A DNA stretch of 64,000 bases from Flavobacteriales bacterium UBA6057 (GCA_002428995.1 DIYJ01000007.1:1-64000), one strand, 5' to 3'; shown: positions 25,987 through 35,360, numbered from the stretch's first letter. Made by a program: numbers and translations. Notes: generated by a model from the sequence alone, not told the origin.

Positions 25987-27522
25987 ATGAAAGCCAAAAT
26001 GCTCCTTCCTTTAATGCTCGCTGTGTCCATGGCCTTTGGCTTCTGGCTCGGCAGTGGCCTGAAGGATCCGCTTGTGGTGGACAGTAATGCAGGCGGGTGG
26101 CAAAAGATCGATGAAATTCTGCGCTACGTGGAGGACGATTATGTGGACACCATCTCCAGAAATGACCTGGAGGAGGAAGTGATCGCTTACCTGCTTCAGC
26201 GCCTTGATCCTCACTCCTACTACATCGAGCAGACCAACTTACAGGCCTTCAACGAGCCGCTGGACGGAGGATTCGAAGGCATTGGCGTGCAGTTCAGCAT
26301 TCGCGATGACAGTGTATACGTCATCAATACCATCAACGGAGGACCGGCTCAGGAAGCAGGAATGCAGCCCAGCGATCGCATTGTAAAGGTGGAAGGAGAG
26401 CTGATCGCGGGAACAGGCATTACCAACGATAAGGTGATGAGGCTGCTCAAAGGTGCCTCGGGGAGCAAGGTGAATGTAGCTGTTCAGCGAAGTGGAGAAG
26501 CCGAGTTTGTGGAGTTGGAAATCCAGCGCGGTGAAATCCCCATCACTAGCATTGATGCTGCGTACATGGTTGATCCCTCTACGTTGTATGTGAGAATCGC
26601 GCGCTTTGCGAAGACTACTGCTGAGGAGTTTACAGATCGAGTGGTGCCCTTTGCCGATCAAGGTGTTGAGAACCTCATCCTCGACCTGAGGGGAAATGGT
26701 GGAGGTTTCCTCGATGCAGCCACTTTCCTCGCGGATGAGTTCCTGGCCGATGGCATGCTGATCACCTACACAGAAGGGCGTTCAAGGCCACGTCAGGATT
26801 ACAGAGCAACCAGCAAAGGTCATTTTGAGCGAGCGCAGCTCTATGTGCTCATGGACGGATACAGCGCGAGTGCATCCGAGATTTTGGCCGGAGCTATTCA
26901 GGACCATGGCCGCGGTGCAATCATTGGCAAGCGAAGCTTTGGTAAAGGACTGGTGCAGGAACAAAACGAATGGCCAGACGGAAGTGCTACAAGGCTCACC
27001 GTTGCGCGCTACTACACGCCCAACGGCAGGAGCATTCAAAAGCCTTATGAAACCATGCCCGAGGAAGACAATTTCCACGGCTTCTCCACCAATCCGACAC
27101 TCGATAGTGCAGAAAAAGGAGGCATCGAACCAGACATTGCCGTGCAGCGCGATACTGCTTCCGTTTCCTGGCTCTATGCCGAGGCTGTGCACCGCGGATT
27201 GCTCAGCGACTTTGCCTACCATTACCGCGATCACCACCTCAGAAGCCTGCTGGCCATGGACGAGCAGAGCTTTTTGAGCCAGGTTTCTAATGACACGCTC
27301 CGCAAGGAGATGCGCACTTACCTCGAGTCACAAAACGTGGTGATCAATCCTGATGATTGGACAAAATCGGCCGAGCACATGACCACACGGGCCAAAGCCA
27401 TCATGGGGCGCTCGCTGTTTGGGGATGGGATTTACTTCAGGGTCATCAATACCTTCGACCCCTACGTTTCTACGGTGATGGCTGAAATTGAGAAGTCAGC
27501 TGAACTGAGCTCCGGTTCCTGA
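25987..27522 (+). CDS. S41 family carboxy-terminal processing protease
   Basis: This 511-residue protease degrades exported proteins from their C-terminus. One N-terminal hydrophobic segment (about 5-22) anchors or exports it. A PDZ domain spans about 95-180 (GFEGIGVQFS, GGPAQEAGMQPSDRI). The catalytic core has LDLRGNGGG and the Ser295/Lys320 dyad in SASASE and SFGKG, 25 residues apart as in CtpB. A C-terminal region with TTRAKAI follows. It follows the dCMP deaminase gene. Its stop codon directly abuts the stop of the convergent lipoprotein gene. A second S41 protease lies at 48400. Confidence 0.92.
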   Translation: MKAKMLLPLMLAVSMAFGFWLGSGLKDPLVVDSNAGGWQKIDEILRYVEDDYVDTISRNDLEEEVIAYLLQRLDPHSYYIEQTNLQAFNEPLDGGFEGIGVQFSIRDDSVYVINTINGGPAQEAGMQPSDRIVKVEGELIAGTGITNDKVMRLLKGASGSKVNVAVQRSGEAEFVELEIQRGEIPITSIDAAYMVDPSTLYVRIARFAKTTAEEFTDRVVPFADQGVENLILDLRGNGGGFLDAATFLADEFLADGMLITYTEGRSRPRQDYRATSKGHFERAQLYVLMDGYSASASEILAGAIQDHGRGAIIGKRSFGKGLVQEQNEWPDGSATRLTVARYYTPNGRSIQKPYETMPEEDNFHGFSTNPTLDSAEKGGIEPDIAVQRDTASVSWLYAEAVHRGLLSDFAYHYRDHHLRSLLAMDEQSFLSQVSNDTLRKEMRTYLESQNVVINPDDWTKSAEHMTTRAKAIMGRSLFGDGIYFRVINTFDPYVSTVMAEIEKSAELSSGS

Positions 27523-27759
27523 TCATTGTGCGGAATCCGCAGCGGCAGCTTGATTCGTATCCATAGCAGTAGAATCTACCATCATGGTATCTGGAGCTAC
27601 AGGCTCGGGAGTCTCTTCTGCTGATGCTTCCAGTTCCTGGATAATCTCATTTACTTTTTGTTCCGCTTCATCCTGTGCTTTGGCTTTCTCTTCTTCTGAT
27701 GCGCCACAAGCCACTGCAACCACGCAGAGAAGGGCAAAAACAGGTAACAGTTTTTTCAT
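27523..27759 (-). CDS. Small acidic lipoprotein
   Basis: From ATG 27759 the product has 78 residues. The signal peptide MKKLLPVFALLCVVAVAC ends in a lipobox Cys, and the mature part is charged and helical (EEEKAKAQDEAEQKVNEIIQEL), then Pro/Thr/Ala-rich. The open frame continues upstream to 27825, but those 22 codons precede the signal peptide and are unlikely. It resembles no family I recognise. The stop codons of this gene and the convergent protease are adjacent with no spacer. Confidence 0.65.
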   Translation of the reverse strand: MKKLLPVFALLCVVAVACGASEEEKAKAQDEAEQKVNEIIQELEASAEETPEPVAPDTMMVDSTAMDTNQAAAADSAQ

Positions 27760-27894
27760 TTCTTGTTTGGGTTTTGTCTGACTTAAGAATTGAATATTTG
27801 AAGCAAAGTTAACGGGAGCAGGCAATGTTCAATGGACAAACATTCGCCAGCTAACCCTGTTACGTTGAACATCTAACTTAAATTACAACTGATT

Positions 27895-28503
27895 ATGGCA
27901 TTCGAATTACCATCACTCGACTATGCATACGATGCGCTGGAACCTCACATTGACGCACGCACAATGGAGATCCACCACGGTAAACACCACGGAGGATACA
28001 CTTCTAAACTCAACGCAGCGGTAGAAGGAACAGACCTTGAAGGGAAGTCTATTGAGGATATTCTCAAGGGACTCGATATGAACAATGGGGCTGTGCGCAA
28101 CAATGGCGGTGGATATTACAACCACAATCTGTTTTGGAAGGTAATGTCTCCAAATGGCGGTGGCGAACCTACTGGAGAGCTTGCTGATGCGATCAACTCA
28201 AGCTTCGGTTCATTGGATGTAATGAAAGAGAAGTTCAATGCGGCAGCCGCTACCCGTTTTGGTTCTGGCTGGGCTTGGTTGTGTGTTCAGCCGGGCGGTG
28301 CATTGGAAGTTTGCTCTACGCCAAACCAGGACAATCCTTTGATGCCGGGTGTGTCGTGCGGTGGAACTCCTATCCTCGGATTGGACGTTTGGGAGCACGC
28401 TTACTATTTGAACTATCAGAACAGACGTCCTGACTACATCAATGCTTTCTGGAGCGTTGTAAACTGGGACGAAGCTGCCGCTCGATACGCAGCAGGCAAA
28501 TAG
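27895..28503 (+). CDS. sodA: Manganese-type superoxide dismutase
   Basis: This 202-residue enzyme converts superoxide to oxygen and hydrogen peroxide. The metal ligands are present: His in IHHGKHH, His in NHNLFW, and Asp and His in DVWEHAYY. Gly in NNGGGYYNHNLFW and Gln in TPNQDNPL are the residues typical of Mn enzymes; Fe enzymes place the Gln before NHxxFW instead. Dual-metal use cannot be excluded. No signal peptide, so cytoplasmic. It is a single-gene unit with its own strong terminator. Confidence 0.95.
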   Translation: MAFELPSLDYAYDALEPHIDARTMEIHHGKHHGGYTSKLNAAVEGTDLEGKSIEDILKGLDMNNGAVRNNGGGYYNHNLFWKVMSPNGGGEPTGELADAINSSFGSLDVMKEKFNAAAATRFGSGWAWLCVQPGGALEVCSTPNQDNPLMPGVSCGGTPILGLDVWEHAYYLNYQNRRPDYINAFWSVVNWDEAAARYAAGK

Positions 28504-28521
28504 TCGATTGAACAGAAATAC

Positions 28522-28557
28522 AAAGGGCCGCATCGCAATGATGACGGCCCTTTTTTT
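28522..28557 (+). terminator. Intrinsic terminator after sodA
   Basis: A nine-base perfect stem AAAGGGCCG/CGGCCCTTT is followed by a run of T. It begins 18 bp after the stop at 28503. Confidence 0.93.
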
Positions 28558-28576
28558 GTCTTGACGGTTCGAGTTT

Positions 28577-30415
28577 TTATTCGACCGTTACTGATTTTGC
28601 AAGGTTTCTAGGCTGGTCTACGTTGCATTCGCGCATCACAGCAATGTGATAAGCCAATAGCTGAAGTGGAATGCTCGCCAACAGCGGAGAGAAGCATTCT
28701 GCGATCTTCGGAATCTCGATTGTGTAGTCTGCCATTTCCTTCACCATCTTGTCGCCTTCGGTTACAATGGCGATGATCACACCTTTTCTGGCTTTCACCT
28801 CCTGAATGTTGCTCACCACTTTTTCGTAAGAAGGTCCCTGGGTTGCAATCACAACCACTGGCATTTCCTCATCGATCAACGCAATCGGTCCGTGCTTCAT
28901 TTCTGCAGCGGGATAGCCTTCCGCATGGATGTAGCTGATCTCTTTGAGCTTCAGAGCTCCTTCCAGCGCTACCGGGAAGCAATAGCCACGGCCCAGGTAG
29001 AGGAAGTTGCGTGCATTCTGGAACTTGGCAGAGATGATCTCGATGAGTGTATTTGCCTCCAGCGCGGTTTCGATTTTGTCCGGAATGGAGGAAAGCTCCA
29101 CCAACAGCTCCTGGTATCTTCTGCGCTGGATGGTTCCTTTTTTCTGCGCGAGCATCAGGGCGAGCAGTGAAAGTACGGTCACCTGCGAGGTAAATGCCTT
29201 GGTACTTGCCACACCAATTTCAGGTCCGGCATGTGTGTAAGAACCGCCATGGGTCACACGGGCAATAGAAGAACCCACTACGTTGCAAATCCCGAGGATG
29301 GTAGCGCCTTTTGATTTCGCCAATTCGAGTGCTGCCAGAGTATCCGCTGTTTCTCCTGACTGAGAGATCGCGATCACAACGTCTTTCTCGGTGATGATCG
29401 GATTTCGATAGCGGAATTCGGAAGCGTATTCTACCTCCACAGAAATCCGGGCTAAATCTTCAATCAGGTATTCACCTACAAGACCCGCATGCCAGGAAGT
29501 TCCACAGGCCACAAAAATGATGCGGTCTGCATTGATGAGCTTTTGCTCGTACTCAGCCATTCCTCCCAATTGAACAATGCCCTTGTCGATGAGGATTCGT
29601 CCTCGCATGCTGTCCAGCACAGAACGTGGCTGCTCATAAATCTCTTTGAGCATGAAGTGCTCATAGCCTCCTTTTTCCAGCTGCTCCAGCTGAAGCTCCA
29701 GCTCCTGAATGTATGGCGTTACAGACTGGTTCTTGATGTTGAACAGCCTCATTTCTTCACCCGGCTTCAGCTCTGCGATCTGACCGTCTTCCAGGTAAAC
29801 CACGTTTTTAGTGTACTCCACAATGGGAGTAGCATCTGAAGCGATGTAAAACTCACCCTTGCCGAGTCCAATGACCAGAGGGCTGCTTTTTCGAGCGGCT
29901 ACCAACACACCGGGCTCACTTTTAGACATCACCACAATGGCGTAGGCTCCGATCACCTCATTCAGCGATTTACGAACTGCTTCGCTCAGGCTGCACTTTT
30001 CGTTTTTCTTGACCTCTTCGATCAGGTTCACCAGCACTTCTGTGTCTGTATCGCTCTCGAATACATAGCCACGCTTCACCAGCTCGCGCTTGATCGAGTC
30101 ATAGTTTTCGATGATCCCATTGTGGATCAATACCAGCTCGCCTGACATGGAGCAATGCGGATGGGCATTGATGTCGTTTGGCTCGCCATGCGTGGCCCAT
30201 CGCGTGTGGCCAATACCCGCAGAGCCTGAAGTATCGTTGGCACCAACATGGGCCTCGAGGTCAGCTACCTTGCCCTTGCATTTATGCACTCCCAGCTTAC
30301 CGTTCATCAAAGCCACACCGGAGCTGTCGTAGCCTCTGTATTCTAGTCTTTTCAGTCCTTTGATCAAGATAGGGTAGGCTTCTCCAGAGCCTGTATATCC
30401 TACAATTCCGCACAT
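28577..30415 (-). CDS. glmS: Glutamine--fructose-6-phosphate aminotransferase
   Basis: This 612-residue cytoplasmic enzyme makes glucosamine 6-phosphate for peptidoglycan and LPS. It starts MCGIVGYTG, with Cys2 as the glutaminase nucleophile; TRWATHGEPND, HNGIIENY and SDTDTEVL are glutaminase-domain signatures. Two SIS isomerase domains follow (about 285-430 and 455-600), with CGTSWHA, ISQSGETADT and the C-terminal DQPRNLAKSVTVE. Length is standard. It is the last gene of the GT5-like / DUF4270 / glmS transcript, four bases after DUF4270. No glmS ribozyme was seen or expected. Confidence 0.97.
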   Translation of the reverse strand: MCGIVGYTGSGEAYPILIKGLKRLEYRGYDSSGVALMNGKLGVHKCKGKVADLEAHVGANDTSGSAGIGHTRWATHGEPNDINAHPHCSMSGELVLIHNGIIENYDSIKRELVKRGYVFESDTDTEVLVNLIEEVKKNEKCSLSEAVRKSLNEVIGAYAIVVMSKSEPGVLVAARKSSPLVIGLGKGEFYIASDATPIVEYTKNVVYLEDGQIAELKPGEEMRLFNIKNQSVTPYIQELELQLEQLEKGGYEHFMLKEIYEQPRSVLDSMRGRILIDKGIVQLGGMAEYEQKLINADRIIFVACGTSWHAGLVGEYLIEDLARISVEVEYASEFRYRNPIITEKDVVIAISQSGETADTLAALELAKSKGATILGICNVVGSSIARVTHGGSYTHAGPEIGVASTKAFTSQVTVLSLLALMLAQKKGTIQRRRYQELLVELSSIPDKIETALEANTLIEIISAKFQNARNFLYLGRGYCFPVALEGALKLKEISYIHAEGYPAAEMKHGPIALIDEEMPVVVIATQGPSYEKVVSNIQEVKARKGVIIAIVTEGDKMVKEMADYTIEIPKIAECFSPLLASIPLQLLAYHIAVMRECNVDQPRNLAKSVTVE

Positions 30416-30419
30416 ATCG

Positions 30420-31817
30420 CTAAGGGTTAAGGTTGGTCATGTGAAGTTTCAGAACAATGTTACTTCCGCCTTTGAGCACGGTGTGCTCGGCTACGTTTGA
30501 AGAGTTGGTAATACCATAGATCTCCCGAATCAATCGGAAGCCCTGGTTAATGTCCATATTGTTGTCTTGTGACTGCTCCATGATAGCTTGTATCTGACGC
30601 GTCACATCAAATTCATATTCGTTGTTGCTGGCATTGTAAATCCCTCCGTAGCGCTCGGTGCTATAGATGTAATCGAAGGTGAACAGATCGTCACCTTCGG
30701 TGCCTTCCGCAGCGCCCTCAGACACCGTGTCAATAGCCACCAAGAACAGTCGTACTGCCGGATCGTAATTTGAGGGCTGCTCGTCCGCCACTTTAAAGTT
30801 CAGCGTTGCCTTGCTCATCACGGCATCTGTGGTCTCCACAAATCCGTTGAGCGATGGAATCTGAATCTCCGTTCGCAGCCCTGCGAGACCTTGAACGTAA
30901 AGCAGCGAATCGTCATTGGTGGGATCATTCAGCGCAACTTCAGCAGGTGTCCCAGCATAGTTGTGCTGGAAGGTGTTGAAGCGGGTAGAGTTCCCGGTAG
31001 CTGGAAAGAAGAAGGTTCTGCGAGCCGTATCGCCAATGTTGGCGTACACCCAGATACCTGACTCACCGGTAGCGAGCGCGTAGCTCAACATCCCCAGATT
31101 AGCACTGCTGGAAGAAGAATCCACCGTGACTTGAAGTCCGGGAAAATAGGTGGCAAAGTCGTCATCGTTCTGATACTCGCGACCGAATCCGTAGATCAGG
31201 TTCTCTCCGATATCATTGTCCAGGTAGATGCGATGCCTGAATGACTGATAGAAAGAGGTGTCTCCTACATCCAGCAAGGTGGAATCTCTTCTGAAGTTGT
31301 CCGCAAGATCCACGACTGTTTTGGCAACAGGTGACGGATCAATGAATGCCACAGAGTTATTGAAGTAGCTGTCGTCCCGCTCAATGGGATTGCGCAATCG
31401 GTAGACATTCAAAGGCACTGCGAGTGGAAAGCTTCCGTATCCTGTATCGGGCCTCATGTGGAGCACCACAGAATCAATGTTGTAAATGAAATCTCCCGGA
31501 TAAACAGCTTGCCCTTCCTGCAACTGAAAGTTGAGGTTGATGGACGAGCGGGAAACTCCAAACACATCGCTGTAGGTCTGCCCCACAAAATTGGTCACCT
31601 CATCTGTACGGAGCTCACCCGGTTTCACCGTGAAGGCTCTTACCGTGAACGTGTCAATGGTTTCGATGGGCACCAATTCGCCATCGGGCTGAGCTTCCAG
31701 GCCGAGGAGACGCTCATCGTCACGGCATGCGGATGCCAGCACCAGCAGTGTACCTAAACAGACAACGGCTTGCCAAGAGGCAAACCGTTGTAAATCAAAA
31801 TATTTCGTGGACTTCAC
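30420..31817 (-). CDS. DUF4270 outer-envelope lipoprotein
   Basis: This 465-residue lipoprotein has the lipobox LASAC (Cys31). Signature pieces are TVKPGELRTDEVTNFVGQTYSDVFG and the strand-rich pair IDSVVLHM and ATLNFKVADEQPSNYDPAVRLFLVAID, as in DUF4270 proteins of Bacteroidota. The fold looks like tandem beta-sandwiches. Its stop is four bases from glmS and its start directly abuts the GT5-like gene. From memory this order is conserved in Flavobacteriia, suggesting a cell-envelope role, but no function is established. Confidence 0.85.
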   Translation of the reverse strand: MKSTKYFDLQRFASWQAVVCLGTLLVLASACRDDERLLGLEAQPDGELVPIETIDTFTVRAFTVKPGELRTDEVTNFVGQTYSDVFGVSRSSINLNFQLQEGQAVYPGDFIYNIDSVVLHMRPDTGYGSFPLAVPLNVYRLRNPIERDDSYFNNSVAFIDPSPVAKTVVDLADNFRRDSTLLDVGDTSFYQSFRHRIYLDNDIGENLIYGFGREYQNDDDFATYFPGLQVTVDSSSSSANLGMLSYALATGESGIWVYANIGDTARRTFFFPATGNSTRFNTFQHNYAGTPAEVALNDPTNDDSLLYVQGLAGLRTEIQIPSLNGFVETTDAVMSKATLNFKVADEQPSNYDPAVRLFLVAIDTVSEGAAEGTEGDDLFTFDYIYSTERYGGIYNASNNEYEFDVTRQIQAIMEQSQDNNMDINQGFRLIREIYGITNSSNVAEHTVLKGGSNIVLKLHMTNLNP

Positions 31818-32651
31818 TTATTCTGCCATCACGGAGTTGGCTTCCATCACTTCTGCGTAGAAGCTATCGAAGACGCTCATGAGGTTTTCCTCAGGCTGCG
31901 CATCCAAAACCGGCTTGTCTAACGTGGAGAGGTAGGCTCTTATTTCATCGTTGACGTATTCACTGGCAATCACTACAGCATCTGCGTACTTCGCTCCGAG
32001 CTTGCAGAGGTTGGTGTAAGAAGGATCTTCCTTGATCAAGGCGAGATCTTCTTCTGTCATGCCATCGTAAATCGCTTTCTCCCAGAAACGTGGGTCGAGC
32101 TTCTCGTCAAATTCCTCACCGTAGATTGAGAATACCACCTTGGCATCTCCAAACAACGGATCGTCAGCATAGAACGTCTTTTGGAACACAGCCATCAGAG
32201 CAGTGAACCAGCCCTGGCAGTGGATGATCTCTGGCATCCAGCCCAGTTTTTTAACCGTTTCGAAAACGCCACGGTTGAAGAAGATGGAACGCTCATCATT
32301 GTCAGGGTGGAAATTGTCATCCGCATCCCAAAAGGTTGATTTGCGCTGGAAGTACTCCTCATTATCGATGAAGTATACCTGCATTCTGGTTGGCTGAATG
32401 GAAGCCACCTTGATGATCAATGGATGATCAGTGTCATCAACAATCAGGTTCATTCCTGAAAGGCGAATCACTTCGTGAAGCTGGTGTCTGCGCTCATTTA
32501 CGCAGCCAAACCGGGGCATGAATACTCTTATTTCTTTGCCAAAATCTTGGGCCTCCTGAGGAAGTTGGCGACCCATAAAGGACATATAGTTTTCGGGAAG
32601 GTAGGGGTTGATTTCGTGTGATACGTACAGAACGCGATCGTAATTACTCAT
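31818..32651 (-). CDS. Glycogen/starch synthase catalytic-domain-only protein
   Basis: From ATG 32651 this protein has 277 residues and resembles only the N-terminal GT5 half of glycogen synthase: VLYVSHEINPYLPENYMSFMGRQLPQEAQDFGKEIRVFMPRFG, then PEIIHCQGWFTALMAVF and FSIYGEEFDE. The C-terminal Rossmann half with the nucleotide-sugar site is absent, and the classic KTGGL loop is replaced by ENYMSFMGRQ. Such half proteins are common next to panC in Bacteroidota. Full synthase activity is unlikely. A ribosome-site-like AGGAG lies before the start and a good promoter at 32700. The open frame extends to 32702 but without family similarity. Confidence 0.85.
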   Translation of the reverse strand: MSNYDRVLYVSHEINPYLPENYMSFMGRQLPQEAQDFGKEIRVFMPRFGCVNERRHQLHEVIRLSGMNLIVDDTDHPLIIKVASIQPTRMQVYFIDNEEYFQRKSTFWDADDNFHPDNDERSIFFNRGVFETVKKLGWMPEIIHCQGWFTALMAVFQKTFYADDPLFGDAKVVFSIYGEEFDEKLDPRFWEKAIYDGMTEEDLALIKEDPSYTNLCKLGAKYADAVVIASEYVNDEIRAYLSTLDKPVLDAQPEENLMSVFDSFYAEVMEANSVMAE

Positions 32652-32699
32652 AAATATCTCCTGTTTAACGAAAGAACTCTTTTTTTGCCTAACGATTCG

Positions 32700-32730
32700 C
32701 AAAGGTAGTCAATATAGGCCCTTTCATCAA
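32700..32730 (-). promoter_or_regulatory. Promoter of the GT5-like/DUF4270/glmS transcript
   Basis: On the minus strand a perfect TACCTTTG box (32707-32700) is preceded by TTG (32730-32728) with 20 bp between, the Bacteroidota spacing. It lies in the divergent region shared with panC. Confidence 0.7.
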
Positions 32731-32748
32731 TACAAACCTCAGCGCAGA

Positions 32749-33588
32749 GTGTTAATATTACGGACGAGAGAAGAGTTGAACGCGTGGAGGGCCAATGAGC
32801 CAGCGGTAGGCTTTGTCCCCACCATGGGAGCATTGCATCAGGGCCACGTATCCTTGGTTGAAGAGAGCAAACGCAGAGGCCTCACCACCATTAGCAGCGT
32901 TTTTGTCAATCCCACGCAGTTCAACAACGCATCAGACCTGCGTGCCTATCCAAAGGATGAGTCCGGAGATATTCAAAAACTGGAGGCTGCGGGTTGTGAT
33001 GCTGTGTTTATGCCACATCATGATGAGGTCTATCTGAAGAGCACGGGCGAAAAATCCAGGTATCATCACCAGTTTGGGGCGCTGGAAACGGTGTATGAGG
33101 GTGCCCACCGTCCGGGTCATTTCAAGGGAGTGGGAGAAGTGGTGCACATTCTGTTTGAGCTGGTCAACCCCACTGTGGCCTTTTTTGGCGAAAAAGATTA
33201 CCAACAGTTACTCGTGATTCGGAAGTTGGTCGAATTAATTGGTAGCAACACACAGATTGTGGGCATGCCCACCGTTAGGGAAGCGGATGGTTTGGCGATG
33301 AGCTCCCGGAACCTGAGGCTCACTCCCTTGCAGCGAAAGCACGCAACCCTGCTTCACAAAAGCCTGGAATATGCCCGTCAGAATATCGATCAGGCAGGCC
33401 GCGAAGAAGTCCTTCAGGCTGTTCAGAGGATGTTCGAGGAAGATGAGGTCATGGAATTGGAATACATCGGTCTGGTGAAAGACGGAACGGTGGACGATTA
33501 CGAGCCGGGTGATGGAGCGAAGGCACGTGGACTCATCTCTGCCTATGCGGGAGAAATAAGACTAATTGACAACCTTCTCCTCCATTAA
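32749..33588 (+). CDS. panC: Pantothenate synthetase
   Basis: This 279-residue enzyme joins pantoate and beta-alanine using ATP to form pantothenate. Recognised motifs are VGFVPTMGALHQGHVSL (ATP-binding HIGH-type), SVFVNPTQFN, FFGEKDYQQL and VREADGLAMSSRN. It starts with GTG in the frame MLILRTREEL; no ATG occurs at a suitable place. Length matches the family. panB and panD are not in this window. It is divergent from the GT5-like gene, and 39 bp lie between its stop and the next start. Confidence 0.96.
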   Translation: MLILRTREELNAWRANEPAVGFVPTMGALHQGHVSLVEESKRRGLTTISSVFVNPTQFNNASDLRAYPKDESGDIQKLEAAGCDAVFMPHHDEVYLKSTGEKSRYHHQFGALETVYEGAHRPGHFKGVGEVVHILFELVNPTVAFFGEKDYQQLLVIRKLVELIGSNTQIVGMPTVREADGLAMSSRNLRLTPLQRKHATLLHKSLEYARQNIDQAGREEVLQAVQRMFEEDEVMELEYIGLVKDGTVDDYEPGDGAKARGLISAYAGEIRLIDNLLLH

Positions 33589-33627
33589 TTGCTTCCCTTG
33601 TCCACCTTTGCCGGAATTTTTCGAAGA

Positions 33628-34695
33628 ATGAAGTCTACTTTTTTATTCCTTTTTGCGGCTGTGATTGGCTTGATGACCAGTTGCGGACCAACCAGCGATA
33701 CCAAGAATACAACCGATTCCTCAGAAGAGGCCAAAGCTGAATCTCAGGAAGTAAATATCTATTCCCATCGTTTCTACGACACGGATAAGGCACTGTTTGA
33801 GCGCTTTGAAGAACTCACCGGGATCAAGGTGAATGTAAAAATGGATAAGGCCGATCGCCTCATCCAGTTGCTGCAAACAGAAGGTGAGAATACGCCTGCT
33901 GACTTGTTAGTGACGACTGACATCGGCCGGGTTTATTATGCCAAAGAGCTGGGACTGCTTCGCTCCATGCAGTCAGATGTGTTGAACGAGCAGATTCCAT
34001 CGCACCTGAGAGATGCAGAAGGACAGTGGTTCGGAATTACCAAGCGTGCCCGAGTGATCATGTACAATGAAGAGCTTGTGAAGCCGGAAGAACTGAGTAC
34101 CTATGAAAACCTTGCCTCTGACGAGTGGAAAGGACAGATCAGCGTAAGGTCTTCTACCAACGTTTACAACAAATCGTTGATGGCCTCCCTTATCGCCAAT
34201 AATGGTCGCGATGCAGCACTTGAATGGGCCCAGGCAGTAGTTGCAAACATGGCTACGGAGCCGAAGGGCAACGACCGCGATCAGTTGAAGAACATCGTAA
34301 GCGGTACAGGGAAGGTGGCACTGGCCAATACGTATTACCTCGGCCTGATGAAAAACTCAGAAAATGAGGCTGAACGTGCAGCGGCAGAAAAGATCAAGCC
34401 CTTTTTTCCAAATCAGGATGGCCGTGGAGCTCACGTAAACATCAGCGGAGCCGCAGTAACCAAGCATGCTAAAAATGCTGAGAATGCAATGCGCCTGATC
34501 GAGTTTCTCACCTCGGAGGAAGCGCAAACCATGTACGCTGAAGCCAACTACGAATTCCCTGTCAATCCCAATGTTCAGGCTTCAGAGTTGCTTCGTTCAT
34601 GGGGCGATTTCAAGGAAGACGAAATCAACCTGGAGGAAATCGGAAGACTACAGACAGAAGCGATCTCCGTGTTCGAGGAAGCTGGATGGAATTAA
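33628..34695 (+). CDS. Iron(III)-type ABC transporter substrate-binding lipoprotein
   Basis: From ATG 33628 the product has 355 residues with a signal peptide and lipobox LMTSC. The mature part follows the FbpA/FutA family: VNIYSHRFYDTDKALFERFEELTGIKVNV, ADLLVTTDIGRVYYAKELGLL, and ISGAAVTKHAKNAENAMRLIEFLTSEEAQ. It probably captures ferric iron or a related ligand outside the inner membrane. No permease or ATPase gene lies beside it. Its last ten bases overlap the start of cysH, so the two are translationally coupled. The upstream part of the open frame (33589-33627) precedes the signal peptide and is left out. Confidence 0.85.
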   Translation: MKSTFLFLFAAVIGLMTSCGPTSDTKNTTDSSEEAKAESQEVNIYSHRFYDTDKALFERFEELTGIKVNVKMDKADRLIQLLQTEGENTPADLLVTTDIGRVYYAKELGLLRSMQSDVLNEQIPSHLRDAEGQWFGITKRARVIMYNEELVKPEELSTYENLASDEWKGQISVRSSTNVYNKSLMASLIANNGRDAALEWAQAVVANMATEPKGNDRDQLKNIVSGTGKVALANTYYLGLMKNSENEAERAAAEKIKPFFPNQDGRGAHVNISGAAVTKHAKNAENAMRLIEFLTSEEAQTMYAEANYEFPVNPNVQASELLRSWGDFKEDEINLEEIGRLQTEAISVFEEAGWN

Positions 34696-35360
34696 AAGAG
34701 AGCATTCAGGCTAAGATCGCTGCCATTACGGAGCAGTTGGGAGCATTTCAGGAGGCTTGCCAAAGGCCATTCATTACCTCCTCATTTCAGACCCACAGCC
34801 TGCCCATGCTGCATGTGATCAGCCGGATTCAGCCTAATGTGCCGGTCTATTTTCTGCAAACGGGATTTCATTTCCCGGAGACACTGGCATTCAGAGATCA
34901 AGTGGCGCGCGAATTTGGGCTGAACCTACAGAATGTAGAAAGCCATGTGCCAAAGATCCAGCAGCGCAACGCCATTGGGAACTTCTATTTCACCTCCGAT
35001 CCTGACTATTGCTGCTTTCTGAACAAAACGCAGCCGATGCAACCCCTGCTTGATCAATACGATGTGTGGATCAACGGAGTACGGGCCGATCAGAATGCGA
35101 ATCGCAAGAACCTGCGCCCGATAGAGGAAACGCCTCAACGGTCTTTCCGCTATCATCCCATGCTGGATTGGACGAAGCAAGAAATCTGGGAGTACATCGG
35201 AAAGATGGATTTGCCGAGGCATCCGCTCGATAGTCAGGGCTACATCAGCATCGGTTGCGAACCATGCACGGTGAAACCTTCGCTGGACGACCGGGACGGC
35301 CGATGGCTGGGCCAGCAAAAAACAGAGTGTGGATTACATACAGAACTGGTGAAGAAATGA
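34686..35360 (+). CDS. cysH: Adenylyl-sulfate / phosphoadenylyl-sulfate reductase
   Basis: This 224-residue enzyme reduces activated sulfate to sulfite in cysteine synthesis. Cys109-Cys110, Cys191-x-x-Cys194 and the catalytic ECGLH (Cys215) form the set typical of iron-sulfur APS reductases rather than cluster-free PAPS reductases. VYFLQTGFHFPETLAFRD and QRSFRYHPMLDWTKQEIWEYI match the family. I start at ATG 34686, overlapping the previous gene by ten bases; the frame is open from 34599 but that part is inside the lipoprotein gene. It overlaps the epimerase gene by ATGA. No cysD, cysN or cysI is nearby. Confidence 0.92.
   Translation: MELKESIQAKIAAITEQLGAFQEACQRPFITSSFQTHSLPMLHVISRIQPNVPVYFLQTGFHFPETLAFRDQVAREFGLNLQNVESHVPKIQQRNAIGNFYFTSDPDYCCFLNKTQPMQPLLDQYDVWINGVRADQNANRKNLRPIEETPQRSFRYHPMLDWTKQEIWEYIGKMDLPRHPLDSQGYISIGCEPCTVKPSLDDRDGRWLGQQKTECGLHTELVKK

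Noticed and set aside
28416..28580. glmS ribozyme
   Set aside because: This lies after the gene, and the ribozyme is a 5' element of Firmicutes; the leader of glmS here is only four bases after DUF4270.
34599..34685. Longer N-terminus for cysH
   Set aside because: These codons lie inside the binding-lipoprotein gene in another frame and do not resemble CysH.
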